This document shows, one piece after another, positions 24,073 to 32,903 of a stretch of 44,136 nucleotides of DNA (within the stretch, counting starts at the first letter, position 1; every line of letters begins with the position of its first letter). The DNA is from an uncultured bacterium. GTDB taxonomy: Bacteria > Verrucomicrobiota > Kiritimatiellia > CAIVKH01. A model generated the notes under the pieces. It ran no database searches, was not told where the DNA came from, and saw only the letters and a program-made list of their open reading frames with translations. The stretch lies in contig CAIVKH010000282.1 in NCBI GenBank assembly GCA_903906425.1, positions 1 to 44,136 on the forward strand, written 5' to 3'. Both the position numbers and the translations under genes were made by a program.

Positions 24073-24723
24073 GTGAAGACCCGGCATTACATCCCTGTGA
24101 TGGCGACCGAAGACGGCCTCGCCACCGCTTTTCTGGCTGCGCTGGCCGGACAGCCAACGGACAGGATTGAGATGCAACACCCCGCCGGGCAGCTCCTGAT
24201 CGAGGCGGTCGTTCCGGATGCGGAACAAGAGGAGGCCATCCAATCGCGGCTGAACGATGCGGCCGGCGTCATCCTAGTGACAGGACATATTGACGAGGCG
24301 GGGCTGGAATCGCTGCGGCGCCTGCGGCAGCGGCTGCCCGCGAATCGGAAACTTCCGCAGGCGCACGCGCTGCATCGCGAGCAGGGGCGCGCGGAATTCA
24401 AGCTCAGTTGCCCGTCGTGTGGACAGAAATTGTGGGTCGGCGATGCACAGGAGGGCCGGCCGGGGCGCTGCCCGGGCTGCCGACAGACGTTTCTGATTCC
24501 CTCGCAGGCCCGGCATCTGGCCGCGAGCCTGCAACTGGATGATGACGTGCCGATCCGCGTGCAGTTCCGCGGCGATACGGCCACGGCGGTGGCGCTGGTG
24601 CATGAACTGGCGGCCCGGCTGGCGGCCCGGATTTCTGAGATGGAAAGCCGGCAAAAGAACATGACGATGCGCATCGTCATTGATGGCGATGCGGCGAAGT
24701 GGCCGGACACGCGGCCGCATTGA
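24073..24723 (+). CDS. Zinc-ribbon protein with HPr/PTS-like flanks, unknown function
   Basis: 216 residues, soluble. A central zinc ribbon has C113/C116 (CPSCGQKLWV) and C133/C136 (CPGCRQTF), like the MJ0042/FmdB-type ribbons. Before it is an alpha/beta segment with GHIDEAGLESLRRLRQRLP. After it comes DDDVPIRVQFRGDTATAVALVHELAARLAARI. I do not recognise a family. The start is taken as the GTG at 24073 because a complete promoter ends 6 nt before it; a TTG at 24028 would put the promoter inside the gene. It is divergent from the sedolisin gene. The next gene follows after 178 bp with its own promoter. Confidence 0.55.
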   Translation: MKTRHYIPVMATEDGLATAFLAALAGQPTDRIEMQHPAGQLLIEAVVPDAEQEEAIQSRLNDAAGVILVTGHIDEAGLESLRRLRQRLPANRKLPQAHALHREQGRAEFKLSCPSCGQKLWVGDAQEGRPGRCPGCRQTFLIPSQARHLAASLQLDDDVPIRVQFRGDTATAVALVHELAARLAARISEMESRQKNMTMRIVIDGDAAKWPDTRPH

Positions 24724-24846
24724 TGCCCGGCGAATGGCGCGCGCGGCCCGCAAACTCGGCTTCCAAAGAAGATCAGGGCGGAACAATCCCATCAGTCGTG
24801 CGAAGCGCGAAAAAGTCGCAGACTTCGGCGAAAAGCGATTTGGTGG

Positions 24847-24875
24847 TTGAACGGTGCATACCGGAAGGGTAAACT
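24847..24875 (+). promoter_or_regulatory. Sigma-70-like promoter of the beta-helix gene
   Basis: TTGAAC at 24847-24852, a 17-bp spacer, TAAACT at 24870-24875. It precedes GAGGTG and the ATG at 24902. Confidence 0.6.
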
Positions 24876-24901
24876 CGCGCGCCGTTTAAATGAGGTGTTT
24901 C

Positions 24902-26143
24902 ATGAAGAGAATATTGGTCTCGCTGCTGGCCGTTTCGGCCTTGGTTTTTTGTGCGCGGGCGGAGTCGCTGCAAGACATGCTGAGCATCGCGCAGCCCGGC
25001 GATGTCATCCCGGTCCCCCCCGGCGTCTATACCGGTGCAGTCAGCATCACCGATGGCGTCATGCTGATCAGCGAAAAAGGCGCGGAAGAAACCATCATTG
25101 ATGCGCAGGGCGCGCCAGTCGCGGTGGCGTTCGGCAAAGAGTCGGCCCTCGTCGGATTCACAGTTGTTGGCGGCCAGCAAGCGCTCTTCAACGACGGAAA
25201 TTTCATCGGCGTCTTCGAATGCATCATCACGAATTTTTCGAGCACCGGCATCTTGATTGAAAAGGGTTCCGCGGCGCTGATGAACAACATCATCAGCGGC
25301 GGCACGAACACGACCGGCATCAACTGCACCGAGGCCAATCCGTACATCGGCTACAACCTCATCGAAAACAACCTTGTCGGCTTCAACGTCACGCGCTGGC
25401 TGATCCCCACGCTGGACCACAATATTTTCCGCAACAACCAAATTGCCATTTCCTCGCCCGACGGGACCGACGTGGTGATGAACGGAAATATCTTTGACGG
25501 CAACGGCCAGAATTTCTCCGGCGTGAAACCCGGCACCAACGACCAGTATCGCGCCGCCACTGCCGACGAGCTGGCGCTGCACCGTGGCATCGGCGCCGAC
25601 GCCTACCGCGCCCTCATGAAACAGGTTTATCAACAATCCGCGTCCACACAGCCTCGGATCATCTACGACCTGACCGACACGCCCGGCAAATTCAACCTCA
25701 TCGTCACCTATCCCTACGCGACCTTCAGCGTCTCCGCCTCCGCGCGCGACACCGTCATCAAGACCTACGACGCCTACGATCGCGACACCGACGCCGCGCT
25801 CAACGCGCAATTCTGCATGGCCATCGGCGGCTATCCGACCGTCGCCGTCATCAACCCGCAACTCACCGACAAGGCCTTCGACCGTTACGTGCTGGAAAAA
25901 ACGTTCGAACATCCGGCGTCGTATTCCTTCACGCCCGACGGCAAGCGGATTTTTGACCGCCTCACCAACGTGCCGCGCATCGAAATCATGCTGCCGCCCG
26001 GCTGGATGATGGAACAGGCCAACGCCGGAGCCGTCGCCGAACAGCGCGGCAACCGCCAGATCGTCAAGCTGCTCTCCCTCGGCAAGACGCAACTGCACCT
26101 CGTGCTGGCCCCGCAGGCCGCTGTGCAAACAGCCGCGCCGTAA
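24902..26143 (+). CDS. Secreted right-handed beta-helix protein
   Basis: 413 residues. A clear signal peptide (MKRILVSLLAVSALVFCARA, cut before ESL). Residues of about 25-190 show the DUF1565/pectate-lyase-like beta-helix pattern: AQPGDVIPVPPGVYTG, ISEKGAEETIIDAQG, a run of N/I/G-rich coils with NNIISGGTN, LIENNLVGFN and HNIFRNNQIA. The second half (about 200-413) is different and unrecognised, with a KIFD-like basic stretch and a C-terminal VVVNP-like beta segment. No catalytic residues are clear, so an enzyme role is unproven. Start 24902 rather than 24890 because GAGGTG lies 6 nt before it. It is followed by palindrome locus 8. Confidence 0.7.
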   Translation: MKRILVSLLAVSALVFCARAESLQDMLSIAQPGDVIPVPPGVYTGAVSITDGVMLISEKGAEETIIDAQGAPVAVAFGKESALVGFTVVGGQQALFNDGNFIGVFECIITNFSSTGILIEKGSAALMNNIISGGTNTTGINCTEANPYIGYNLIENNLVGFNVTRWLIPTLDHNIFRNNQIAISSPDGTDVVMNGNIFDGNGQNFSGVKPGTNDQYRAATADELALHRGIGADAYRALMKQVYQQSASTQPRIIYDLTDTPGKFNLIVTYPYATFSVSASARDTVIKTYDAYDRDTDAALNAQFCMAIGGYPTVAVINPQLTDKAFDRYVLEKTFEHPASYSFTPDGKRIFDRLTNVPRIEIMLPPGWMMEQANAGAVAEQRGNRQIVKLLSLGKTQLHLVLAPQAAVQTAAP

Positions 26144-26199
26144 TCGCGCCGTCGTCTGCCCCGCCAAAACTCATCGCCGCGCCCGCGCGCGGCGAAAAC

Positions 26200-26246
26200 T
26201 TCCAATCATTGGAAAACACGGCTGCGCGAACATCCAATGATTGGAA
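26200..26246. repeat. Phased palindrome pair, locus 8
   Basis: Units at 26200-26214 (exact, centre C) and 26232-26246 (one mismatch, ATCCAAT..., centre G), 17 bp apart, between convergent genes. Confidence 0.95.
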
Positions 26247-26268
26247 ACTGCGGTCGCGGAATCGCCGG

Positions 26269-27057
26269 TCAGATCGTGTGGCCGACGTCTCCGCCGGGGC
26301 CGTCGTGCAGCGCCTCGTGCAACAGCGCCAGCAGCGCGATGCAGGCCGTGTCGGTTCGCAGCGTTCGCGGGCCGAGGCCGCAGGCGATGAAATTGTGTTT
26401 CGCAAGCAAATCGAGTTCGAACGGAACCCATCCGCCCTCGGGACCGACTGCGATCAACGCTCTTTCTCCGCGCCGCGACTTCCCGATTTCTCCGATTGTT
26501 TTCGTACCCGATGGATCGGCGACAATTCGGAGTTTCGTGTCCGAAATCGAGCCGAGCTCGTCCTCGATCAGCGGTCGGAACCGCCGGTGGATCGAAACGC
26601 GCGGCAGCCGCGTGTCGCGCGCCTGCTGCAATCCTTCGATGAGCAGCGGGCGAAAAAAATCTTCATCGAGAACGTGCGTGTCGAAATAATTTCGTTCAAC
26701 GCGCGCCGCATTGGTGATGATGATTCGTCCGATGCCGATGGCGGCAAACTGCGCCCACAGCCGCTTCATCACCTTGGGCCGCGGCATCGCCAGCAAAAGA
26801 TCAATCGCCGGAACCGGCGGCGTTTCGCCGTCGAACTCGCAACTCAAAACAAGTTCCTCGTCGCGCATTTCCTGAATCGTCGCCGAACCGTACGGACCGT
26901 CGAGAAGACCAACGCGGATCGAATCGCCAGCCTTCGCGCCGAGGACTTCGCGGACATGTCGCGAACGTCCGCCGCCAAGCACGGCGCACCGTTTCGCGTC
27001 AACTTCACCGGGTTCGAGCAGAATCAAATTCACGATCGTTCCGTTTTGAAAACTCAC
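26269..27057 (-). CDS. rsmE: 16S rRNA (uracil1498-N3)-methyltransferase
   Basis: 262 residues, close to the usual 240-250. It has a SPOUT knot C terminus: AVGPEGGWVPFE for SAM binding, then GLGPRTLRTDTACIALLALL, the trefoil-knot helix. The N-terminal PUA-like part carries RSRHVREVLGAKAGD. It methylates N3 of U1498 in the decoding centre of 16S rRNA. The usual 'LR-x-ETA' motif reads LRTDTA here, a mild change. It converges on the beta-helix gene (palindrome 8 between) and is divergent from the PHP gene across a 56-bp gap. Confidence 0.88.
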   Translation of the reverse strand: MSFQNGTIVNLILLEPGEVDAKRCAVLGGGRSRHVREVLGAKAGDSIRVGLLDGPYGSATIQEMRDEELVLSCEFDGETPPVPAIDLLLAMPRPKVMKRLWAQFAAIGIGRIIITNAARVERNYFDTHVLDEDFFRPLLIEGLQQARDTRLPRVSIHRRFRPLIEDELGSISDTKLRIVADPSGTKTIGEIGKSRRGERALIAVGPEGGWVPFELDLLAKHNFIACGLGPRTLRTDTACIALLALLHEALHDGPGGDVGHTI

Positions 27058-27113
27058 TTGCCTGATTCATCTGTGATGGTGTCTTATCCGTCCAGTTTTA
27101 AGGAAACAAAATC

Positions 27114-28448
27114 ATGAGCGATGGAATCCAGCACCTCGAAGCACAACTTGACGATTTCAATCCGGCGGCGCGTCACCACGCGCTGAAATCGCTCGTGCAG
27201 ATGGTCAACGACGGCGACTTCGCGCGTCCGCACGAGCAGCCCATCCACAATCTGCACGGCCATACATTTTTTTCGTACAACTGCTACGGCTACTCGCCGT
27301 CGCACTTTGCCTGGCTCGCGTTCCGCCACGGTTTCGAGGCCGTCGGCGCGGTGGATTTTGACGTGGTTGACGCGCTGGAGGAATTTCATGATGCGTGTCG
27401 GCTGCTCGATTTACGTTCCGTCGTGAGCCTCGAATCGCGTGTCTTCGTGCCGGAGTTTTCGACGCGCGTGATCAACTCGCCGGGCGAACCGGGCATCGCC
27501 TACCACATGGCCGTCGGTTTCACCGAACGCCCGAAAAATCCCGACGCCGCAAAATTTCTTCAATCCATGGGCGACAGCTCCGAACGGCGCAACCGCGATC
27601 TGATCGCGCGCGTCAACGCCTTCACCGATCCGGTGAAACTCGACTACGACAAAGACGTGCTGCCGCTCACGCCCAACGGCAACGCGACCGAGCGCCACAT
27701 CGTGCTGGCCTACGCCCGCAAGGCCGCCGAGGTTTTCCCCGACCGCGCGAAGCTCGCGGAATTTTGGAAACAAAAAATTGGTGCCGCGGACGCGGACCTC
27801 GAACAGCCCGAAGGCGCGAGACTGCTGAATCTGATCCGCGCAAAGACGATGAAGAAGGGCGGCGCCGGCTATGTCCAGCCCGGCCGCGACACTTTCCCGC
27901 TCATGGCCGACATGAACCGCTTTGCACTTCAAAGCGGAGCGATTCCCACGGCCGCGTGGCTCGACGGAACTTCCGACGGCGAAAAGTGCATGGACGAACT
28001 TCTGCGCGTCTCGATGTCCAGCGGCGTCGCCGCGTTCAACATCATTCCCGACCGGAACTACACGCCCGGCAAGCCCGACCAGAAATTGCAGAACCTCTAC
28101 GATGTCGTGAAACTCGCCGACGGCCTGCACCTGCCGGTCATCATCGGCACCGAACTCAACAGCGCCGGGAACAAATTCGTGGACCGCTTCGACACCGATG
28201 AAATCAAGCCGCTGATTCCCGTCTTCCGCAAAGGCTGGCAGATCGTCCACGGCCACGCCGTCCTCCAGCGCGCCGCGGGCCTCGGCTATTGCAGCGATTG
28301 GACGCGGAAAAATTTCGCCGACGACGCCGGCAAAAATATTTTTTACGGCGCGATCGGCCTCCACGCCCGGCCATCGCTCGAACCGAAACTCGCCGGCATC
28401 GGCCCGCAAAACACGCCCGCGGAAATTCTGGCGAAACTCGGCGCGTAG
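27114..28448 (+). CDS. PHP-domain-like metal-dependent hydrolase
   Basis: 444 residues, soluble. The first metal motif is HNLHGHTFFSY (H48, H50), a variant of the PHP HxHxxxS signature, followed by FRHGFEAVGAVDFDVVDAL in the expected place. Later motifs are RSVVSLESRVFVPE, FNIIPDRN, PVIIGTELNS and a C-terminal WQIVHGHAVLQRAAGLGY. PHP proteins cleave phosphoesters (histidinol phosphatase, polymerase exonucleases). The length and the long central insert do not match those, and the substrate is unknown. A Shine-Dalgarno AAGGAAA precedes the ATG. It is divergent from rsmE and followed by palindrome locus 9. Confidence 0.65.
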   Translation: MSDGIQHLEAQLDDFNPAARHHALKSLVQMVNDGDFARPHEQPIHNLHGHTFFSYNCYGYSPSHFAWLAFRHGFEAVGAVDFDVVDALEEFHDACRLLDLRSVVSLESRVFVPEFSTRVINSPGEPGIAYHMAVGFTERPKNPDAAKFLQSMGDSSERRNRDLIARVNAFTDPVKLDYDKDVLPLTPNGNATERHIVLAYARKAAEVFPDRAKLAEFWKQKIGAADADLEQPEGARLLNLIRAKTMKKGGAGYVQPGRDTFPLMADMNRFALQSGAIPTAAWLDGTSDGEKCMDELLRVSMSSGVAAFNIIPDRNYTPGKPDQKLQNLYDVVKLADGLHLPVIIGTELNSAGNKFVDRFDTDEIKPLIPVFRKGWQIVHGHAVLQRAAGLGYCSDWTRKNFADDAGKNIFYGAIGLHARPSLEPKLAGIGPQNTPAEILAKLGA

Positions 28449-28452
28449 TTTT

Positions 28453-28499
28453 TTCCAATGATTGGAAATTCCGCCCGCGCAAAGTTCCAATCATTGGAA
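28453..28499. repeat. Phased palindrome pair, locus 9
   Basis: Exact units at 28453-28467 (centre G) and 28485-28499 (centre C), 17 bp apart, between convergent genes, 4 bp after the PHP gene stop. Confidence 0.95.
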
Positions 28500-28563
28500 A
28501 AATGCGGCGACGGCGGTGCAGGGTGCCGGTGATTTTCGCGGCGCGGCGGAACGGGATTCCGGA

Positions 28564-29925
28564 TCAGACGAGGCGGATTTTCGGCTTGGTTTCGCCGGCC
28601 GCCGTATCTGGCCTGATGTTGGCGGGCGATTCCATTTTTTGGCGGTAGCGGATGTGGCGGTCGTTCAATTCGCGGTAGGAACGGACCAGTTCGAGATGCG
28701 CCTCCTCGGCCTTGAGCAGCCGCTGCCGCGCGTGGTCCGCATCTTCGCGTTCCTTGCGCATGGTTTCATCGAGGCGCGCGACGCGCTCCTCGGTTTCCTT
28801 TTTCAGCTTCTCGATCTCGGAATAGGCGGCGGTCAGATCGCCGGTCTTGGCGGCAAACTGCTCCATCAGCAATTCATAATTCTTGGACAGGTCGTCGTAG
28901 GACTGAACCAGCGAGCCGTAGTCCGAGCTGCCGGTTCCGCCGCCGATCTTGCGCTCGGCCAGGGCGGCCTTGTCGCGCTGCGACTCCAGCGATTTTAGCA
29001 ACTCAACTTCGCTTTCCTGCAAATGCTTCACCCGTTCGCCCAGCGCAACCTCGCGCTGCCGTGCCCGCGCCAGCTCGTCGTCGAGCAAATGTCTGATGCG
29101 CTGGATTTCCTTTTCGCGCTCCTCGGAAATTTTCAGCGCCTCCTTCAGTTCGGTGCGCGCGCGCTCAACCGCGTGGGCGTCGTCCACCGTCACGACATTG
29201 TCGCCCGGGGCCGTGGCGGCCGTCTTTTTCGTCTGTTGGGCGGCGGCCTCTTCAAGTTGCTGCTTGAGCCGCGCGATTTCTTTTTCGCGATCCTCGGACG
29301 CGCCGCGCGCAATCTGCAATTCGGCGCGCAGCCGCTCGACCGTCTTTGAGTTCTTCTCCCCCGCCAGATTTTCACTGCGGGACGCGTCGATGGCCTTGCG
29401 AAGTTCCTGTTCGGATTCCTGAAGCTCTTTCACGCGCTGGTGCGCGGTTGCCTCGCTTAGCTTCAATTCCGCCGTCTCCTCGGCGAGCCGCTTGTTCAGC
29501 CGCAGGATCTCCGCGTCGCGCGCCGTGAGCGCGATGTCACTTTTCTGCGCGCGATCCTGCTCTTCGGCCAGCGTGTCGCGCAGCGCCGCCACGTGGCGGA
29601 TCGTCGCGGGCACGAGTACCTCGCAAACGCGGCGAACTTCGCGCGTGGTTTTGTGCGCGATGGTGTCGTCGAGGCCGAGTGAGCCGTCGGCGATCAGTTC
29701 TGCCATGGCCAGCGCATGGATCGGGCCGTACGGTGTTCCATCGGTCATCGGAATGAACCAGTCAAGACCGAGCGCGTCAACGGTGGCCGGCACGACCCAT
29801 TCCTGCCGGTCGGCGGAAACCGAATCGGACGGCAGGATGCGGCCCTCGCGCGCCCATTGCAGCAGCGTGTCATCTTCGACCGGGCCGAAAATTTCACCGT
29901 CGGCTTTTTTGAGATACCAGCTCAT
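28564..29925 (-). CDS. Twin GYF_2-domain protein with a long coiled coil
   Basis: 453 residues. Two GYF_2-type domains at the N terminus: about 1-50 (WYLKKADGEIFGPVEDDTLLQWAREGRI) and about 55-105 (WFIPMTDGTPYGPIHALAMAELI). Then about 310 residues of charged heptad sequence with phrases such as EREKEIQRIRHLLDDE and EREDADHARQRLLKAEE. GYF_2 domains bind peptides or sit at membranes in bacteria, and coiled coils give length and multimerisation. No signal peptide is seen, so it is probably cytoplasmic. Immediately upstream on the same strand (7-bp gap) is the LysM lipoprotein gene, so the two are an operon. Function is not known. Confidence 0.65.
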   Translation of the reverse strand: MSWYLKKADGEIFGPVEDDTLLQWAREGRILPSDSVSADRQEWVVPATVDALGLDWFIPMTDGTPYGPIHALAMAELIADGSLGLDDTIAHKTTREVRRVCEVLVPATIRHVAALRDTLAEEQDRAQKSDIALTARDAEILRLNKRLAEETAELKLSEATAHQRVKELQESEQELRKAIDASRSENLAGEKNSKTVERLRAELQIARGASEDREKEIARLKQQLEEAAAQQTKKTAATAPGDNVVTVDDAHAVERARTELKEALKISEEREKEIQRIRHLLDDELARARQREVALGERVKHLQESEVELLKSLESQRDKAALAERKIGGGTGSSDYGSLVQSYDDLSKNYELLMEQFAAKTGDLTAAYSEIEKLKKETEERVARLDETMRKEREDADHARQRLLKAEEAHLELVRSYRELNDRHIRYRQKMESPANIRPDTAAGETKPKIRLV

Positions 29926-29932
29926 GTTGGGA

Positions 29933-30574
29933 TCACTGCGCCGGGATTAGAAGCTTCTGCCCGACTTTGAGATTTTGGGGATTCTTGAGATCGTTCGCGC
30001 CAATAATCGCAGTCGTCGAAGTGTGATAGGCGGTGGCGATGGCTGAGAGCGTATCGCCCGCTGCAACGACGTGTTCAAACATTTTCTGTGCGCCACCCGC
30101 CGCCGGCTTCGTTCCGCCGGATTTCGTTCCGCCGCCGGTGGTGCTCCGGCCCGGCGAATAGGCCCGCGTATTCGCCGCATTCTGCGCCATCAGCGCGGTC
30201 ATGTTCTTGCTGAGCCTGTCGATGATTTCCTGCTTGTCCTGCGCGCGGGCGGCATCGAGCGCCGCGATCTTGCGTTCGAGATCGGCGATACGCGTTTGCA
30301 TCTGGCCTTGCAGTTGCTGGAATTCGGCGGTCGTGACCTTGTCCTGCGGCGCCGTCCGCATCTGCTGGATTTGCTGCTGCAACTGATCTTGCTGCGCCAG
30401 CATCGATTCGGCCTGTACCTTCAGGCGGTCAATGGTCTGTTGCAACGCGCGCTGCTGCTCTTCCTGTTGAACAAGATCTTCCTTGGTTTCAAAGGTCACG
30501 CATCCGCCGGCAACAAGCAGAAGCAGGAGCGCCGCGGCACGGATCGAATGAAAAGCAATTTGTCGTGGCTTCAT
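29933..30574 (-). CDS. LysM-domain lipoprotein with a coiled coil
   Basis: 213 residues. Signal peptide with lipobox-like VAGGC (Cys25), then a Gln/Glu-rich coiled coil (about 35-130, EEQQRALQQTIDRLK), a Gly/Thr-rich linker and a C-terminal LysM domain (about 168-212: HVVAAGDTLSAIATAYH ... LKVGQKLLIP). It would be anchored by lipid to a membrane and bind peptidoglycan. The layout resembles CpoB/YbgF-like or LysM division proteins, but no specific match can be claimed. Start 30574 is supported by AAGGA 10 nt upstream and by the signal peptide; longer frames to 30661 are not. It is divergent from the amidohydrolase gene. Confidence 0.75.
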   Translation of the reverse strand: MKPRQIAFHSIRAAALLLLLVAGGCVTFETKEDLVQQEEQQRALQQTIDRLKVQAESMLAQQDQLQQQIQQMRTAPQDKVTTAEFQQLQGQMQTRIADLERKIAALDAARAQDKQEIIDRLSKNMTALMAQNAANTRAYSPGRSTTGGGTKSGGTKPAAGGAQKMFEHVVAAGDTLSAIATAYHTSTTAIIGANDLKNPQNLKVGQKLLIPAQ

Positions 30575-30641
30575 CACCGCTTTTTCCTTAAAAACTGCCA
30601 TCAGCGTCAACAAGCAAATCATCAGGACAACTCTGACAACC

Positions 30642-31958
30642 ATGTCTGCCGAACTACTCATACGAAATGCGCGCGTCTGGCCGTCCGCACGCAGCGCCGT
30701 AATCGAGGACGGAAGTGTGCTGGTCCGCGATGGCCGGATCGCGAAGATCGGCTCGTTCCGGGCACGCGCAAAAACCGTGATTGACGCTGACGGATGCCTG
30801 GTAATGCCGGGCTTCGTGCAAAGTCACGTTCATCTCTGCCAGACGATTTTTCGCGGCGCGGCCGAGGACATGCCGCTGCTGCCATGGCTGCGCGATTACA
30901 TCTGGCCGCTCGAAGCCGCGCACGATAGCGAATCGATCCGCACCTCGGCGCTGCTGGCGTGCGCCGAACTTATCCGCGGCGGAACCACCGCGTTTCTTTC
31001 GATGGAGACCGTGCGGCACACTGACACGGTTTTTCAGGCCGTCGCAGAAACCGGATTGATGGCGATCATCGGCCACTGTCTCATGGACGACTCCTGCGGC
31101 TACGCGCCGCTGGCCGTGGACATTGATGACGCGATTGCGGACTGTGACATCCTGCTGGAACATTTCGGCCTCGGCGAAAATATCCGCCTCGCCGTCGCGC
31201 CGCGCTTCGCGCTCAGTTGCGCGACGCCGTCGCTGAAGAAGGCGGCGGAATATGCGCGCGACCGCGGGCTGCTTTTGCACACGCATTCGTCGGAACAGGC
31301 CGACGAGGTCGAATTGGTGAAACGACGGACCGGACAGTGGAATATCCACTATCTCGATTCCGTCGGCATGACCGGCCCCGACTGCTGCCTCGCGCATTGC
31401 GTCCACACGCGGCCCGACGAGCGCAGCGTGCTGCGCGACACCGGAACGAAGGTGCTGCACTGCCCGTCGGCGAATATGAAACTCGGCTCCGGCATCGCGC
31501 CGGTGCCGGAATATCTGGAAGACGGAATTTCCGTTTCCATCGGATCAGACGGCGCGGCGTGCAACAACCGGCTCGACGCGTTTCTCGAAATGCGCGAGGC
31601 GGCGCTGCTGCAGAAAATCCGCCTCGGCCCGCAGGCACTCCCGGCACGCGATGTCGTGGCGATGGCCACTGAAGGCGGCGCGCACGCGCTCGGCTGGCAT
31701 CGCGAAATGGGAACGCTGGAGCCCGGCAAGCGCGCGAACATTATTCTCGTTGATCAGCGTGATTTTTCCGTTTTGCCTTCCGCCGACCCGGCGACGAACC
31801 TGGTCTATTCGAATTGTTCGCGCGATGTCGTGATGACGATCGTGAACGGACAGATTCTTTTTGAGAACGGACAACTCGCGACGATTGACGGCGAGAAACT
31901 GAAGGCCGACGTCAACGCACAGCGGAAAAAACTATTCGAGCGCGCCGGCCTTGCGTGA
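30642..31958 (+). CDS. Amidohydrolase of the TRZ/ATZ (MtaD/deaminase) family
   Basis: 438 residues. Metal ligands in FVQSHVHLCQT (H62, H64), HTHSSEQ (about 224) and LAHCVH (about 250), with SIGSDGAACNN carrying the catalytic Asp. The C terminus returns to the small beta domain (GTLEPGKRANIILVDQ). This is the layout of 5-methylthioadenosine/S-adenosylhomocysteine, 5'-deoxyadenosine and guanine deaminases and of chlorohydrolases. The SHVHLCQTIFRG and PWLRDYIWPLEA blocks favour an adenosine-analogue deaminase, but substrate is not decided by sequence alone. It is divergent from the LysM gene (67-bp gap). Palindrome locus 10 follows it. Confidence 0.8.
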   Translation: MSAELLIRNARVWPSARSAVIEDGSVLVRDGRIAKIGSFRARAKTVIDADGCLVMPGFVQSHVHLCQTIFRGAAEDMPLLPWLRDYIWPLEAAHDSESIRTSALLACAELIRGGTTAFLSMETVRHTDTVFQAVAETGLMAIIGHCLMDDSCGYAPLAVDIDDAIADCDILLEHFGLGENIRLAVAPRFALSCATPSLKKAAEYARDRGLLLHTHSSEQADEVELVKRRTGQWNIHYLDSVGMTGPDCCLAHCVHTRPDERSVLRDTGTKVLHCPSANMKLGSGIAPVPEYLEDGISVSIGSDGAACNNRLDAFLEMREAALLQKIRLGPQALPARDVVAMATEGGAHALGWHREMGTLEPGKRANIILVDQRDFSVLPSADPATNLVYSNCSRDVVMTIVNGQILFENGQLATIDGEKLKADVNAQRKKLFERAGLA

Positions 31959-31986
31959 CATCGCGGCCAGCCATCGCCGCGGTCAT

Positions 31987-32033
31987 TTCCAATGATTGGA
32001 AACGACCGGCCCGCTATTTTCCAATCATTGGAA
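31987..32033. repeat. Phased palindrome pair, locus 10
   Basis: Exact units at 31987-32001 (centre G) and 32019-32033 (centre C), 17 bp apart, between tandem genes. Confidence 0.95.
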
Positions 32034-32106
32034 ATTTCCGGACGACGGCGCCGGCCCCGCGCAGATCGGGTGTTTTTTTCTTTGCACATGTTTGCGGGGA
32101 TTAGGC

Positions 32107-32112
32107 TATGGT
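32107..32112 (+). promoter_or_regulatory. -10 hexamer 6 nt before a start codon
   Basis: TATGGT ends 6 nt before the ATG at 32119. There is no Shine-Dalgarno sequence, so the mRNA may be leaderless. No clear -35 at the right distance. Confidence 0.35.
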
Positions 32113-32118
32113 CTGCCC

Positions 32119-32895
32119 ATGAATCCGAAGCTCTCACTTTTTCTCGGTTTCATCATCGGGGTGGCCGCCGGCGTGGGCGGCATGCGTTTCACCCTGACCA
32201 GCCCCCAACGGCCGCCCACGCAGCCGCCGCAAACGAATGACATTGCACGGCAGGTCGCCGAGGCCGCGCGCGAAAAAAATTTACGCGGGCCGAATTGGTG
32301 GGACATGGACGCGCCCACGCCGGAGGTCCGGCCCGCGCCGTCCGGCACGGTCGCCACCGCCGCTCCGGTGACGAAGATTGCCGGCGATGACAGCCAGCCC
32401 ACCACGAACCGCGACGACTGGTTCAGCCAGTCGCCGGAAGAGCGGCAGCGGCGGTTTGCCAGCTACTGGTCGAACCAGATGAACATTGCCCGCGCGAATT
32501 TCATCAGCAACGCCGTGCTCTCGCAGGACGAGGCGATCCGCTTCGACGTGCTGACCGATGCGATGAACCTCCGGCTGCAGCAGCGGCTCGATCCGGTGAT
32601 CGAGCAATATCAAAACGGCTGGCGGCCCACGCCGGAAGACCGCACCCGCCTGGCGCTGGAAGTCAGCACGATCCTCGCGAACACGTATGACGACATGGAC
32701 CGGAACATGCCCGAAGGCTGGCGCGAAGGCGTCACGAACAGCTATTTCAGCCTGACGCAGTTCGTGCCGCCGCAATACATGCCGTTCATGCGCGGAATTT
32801 CCGGCGGCGTCTGGCAGGGCGGCGGCGGGCCGGGCGTCATCACGTCGCAGTCCGCGACCGGCGCGCCGCAGCCGGTCGCGACGCCGGCGCCCTGA
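32119..32895 (+). CDS. Membrane-anchored protein of unknown function
   Basis: 258 residues. An N-terminal membrane helix (LSLFLGFIIGVAAGVGGM) anchors a periplasmic part with a Pro/Gln linker and a mostly helical middle (SPEERQRRFASYWSNQ, DEAIRFDVLTDAMNLRLQQRLDPVI). The helical block resembles Spy/CpxP-like 'helices that bind unfolded protein' in composition, but no LTxxQ motif is visible. The C-terminal tail is Gly/Pro-rich. The hydrolase lipoprotein gene follows after 8 bp, so they form an operon. I do not recognise the family. Confidence 0.5.
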   Translation: MNPKLSLFLGFIIGVAAGVGGMRFTLTSPQRPPTQPPQTNDIARQVAEAAREKNLRGPNWWDMDAPTPEVRPAPSGTVATAAPVTKIAGDDSQPTTNRDDWFSQSPEERQRRFASYWSNQMNIARANFISNAVLSQDEAIRFDVLTDAMNLRLQQRLDPVIEQYQNGWRPTPEDRTRLALEVSTILANTYDDMDRNMPEGWREGVTNSYFSLTQFVPPQYMPFMRGISGGVWQGGGGPGVITSQSATGAPQPVATPAP

Positions 32896-32903
32896 ACGGC
32901 GGC

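Noticed and set aside
23840-24157. Longer N terminus for the sedolisin
   Set aside because: It would run through palindrome locus 7 and put Arg-rich sequence before the signal peptide; the Shine-Dalgarno AAAGGA sets the start at 23830.
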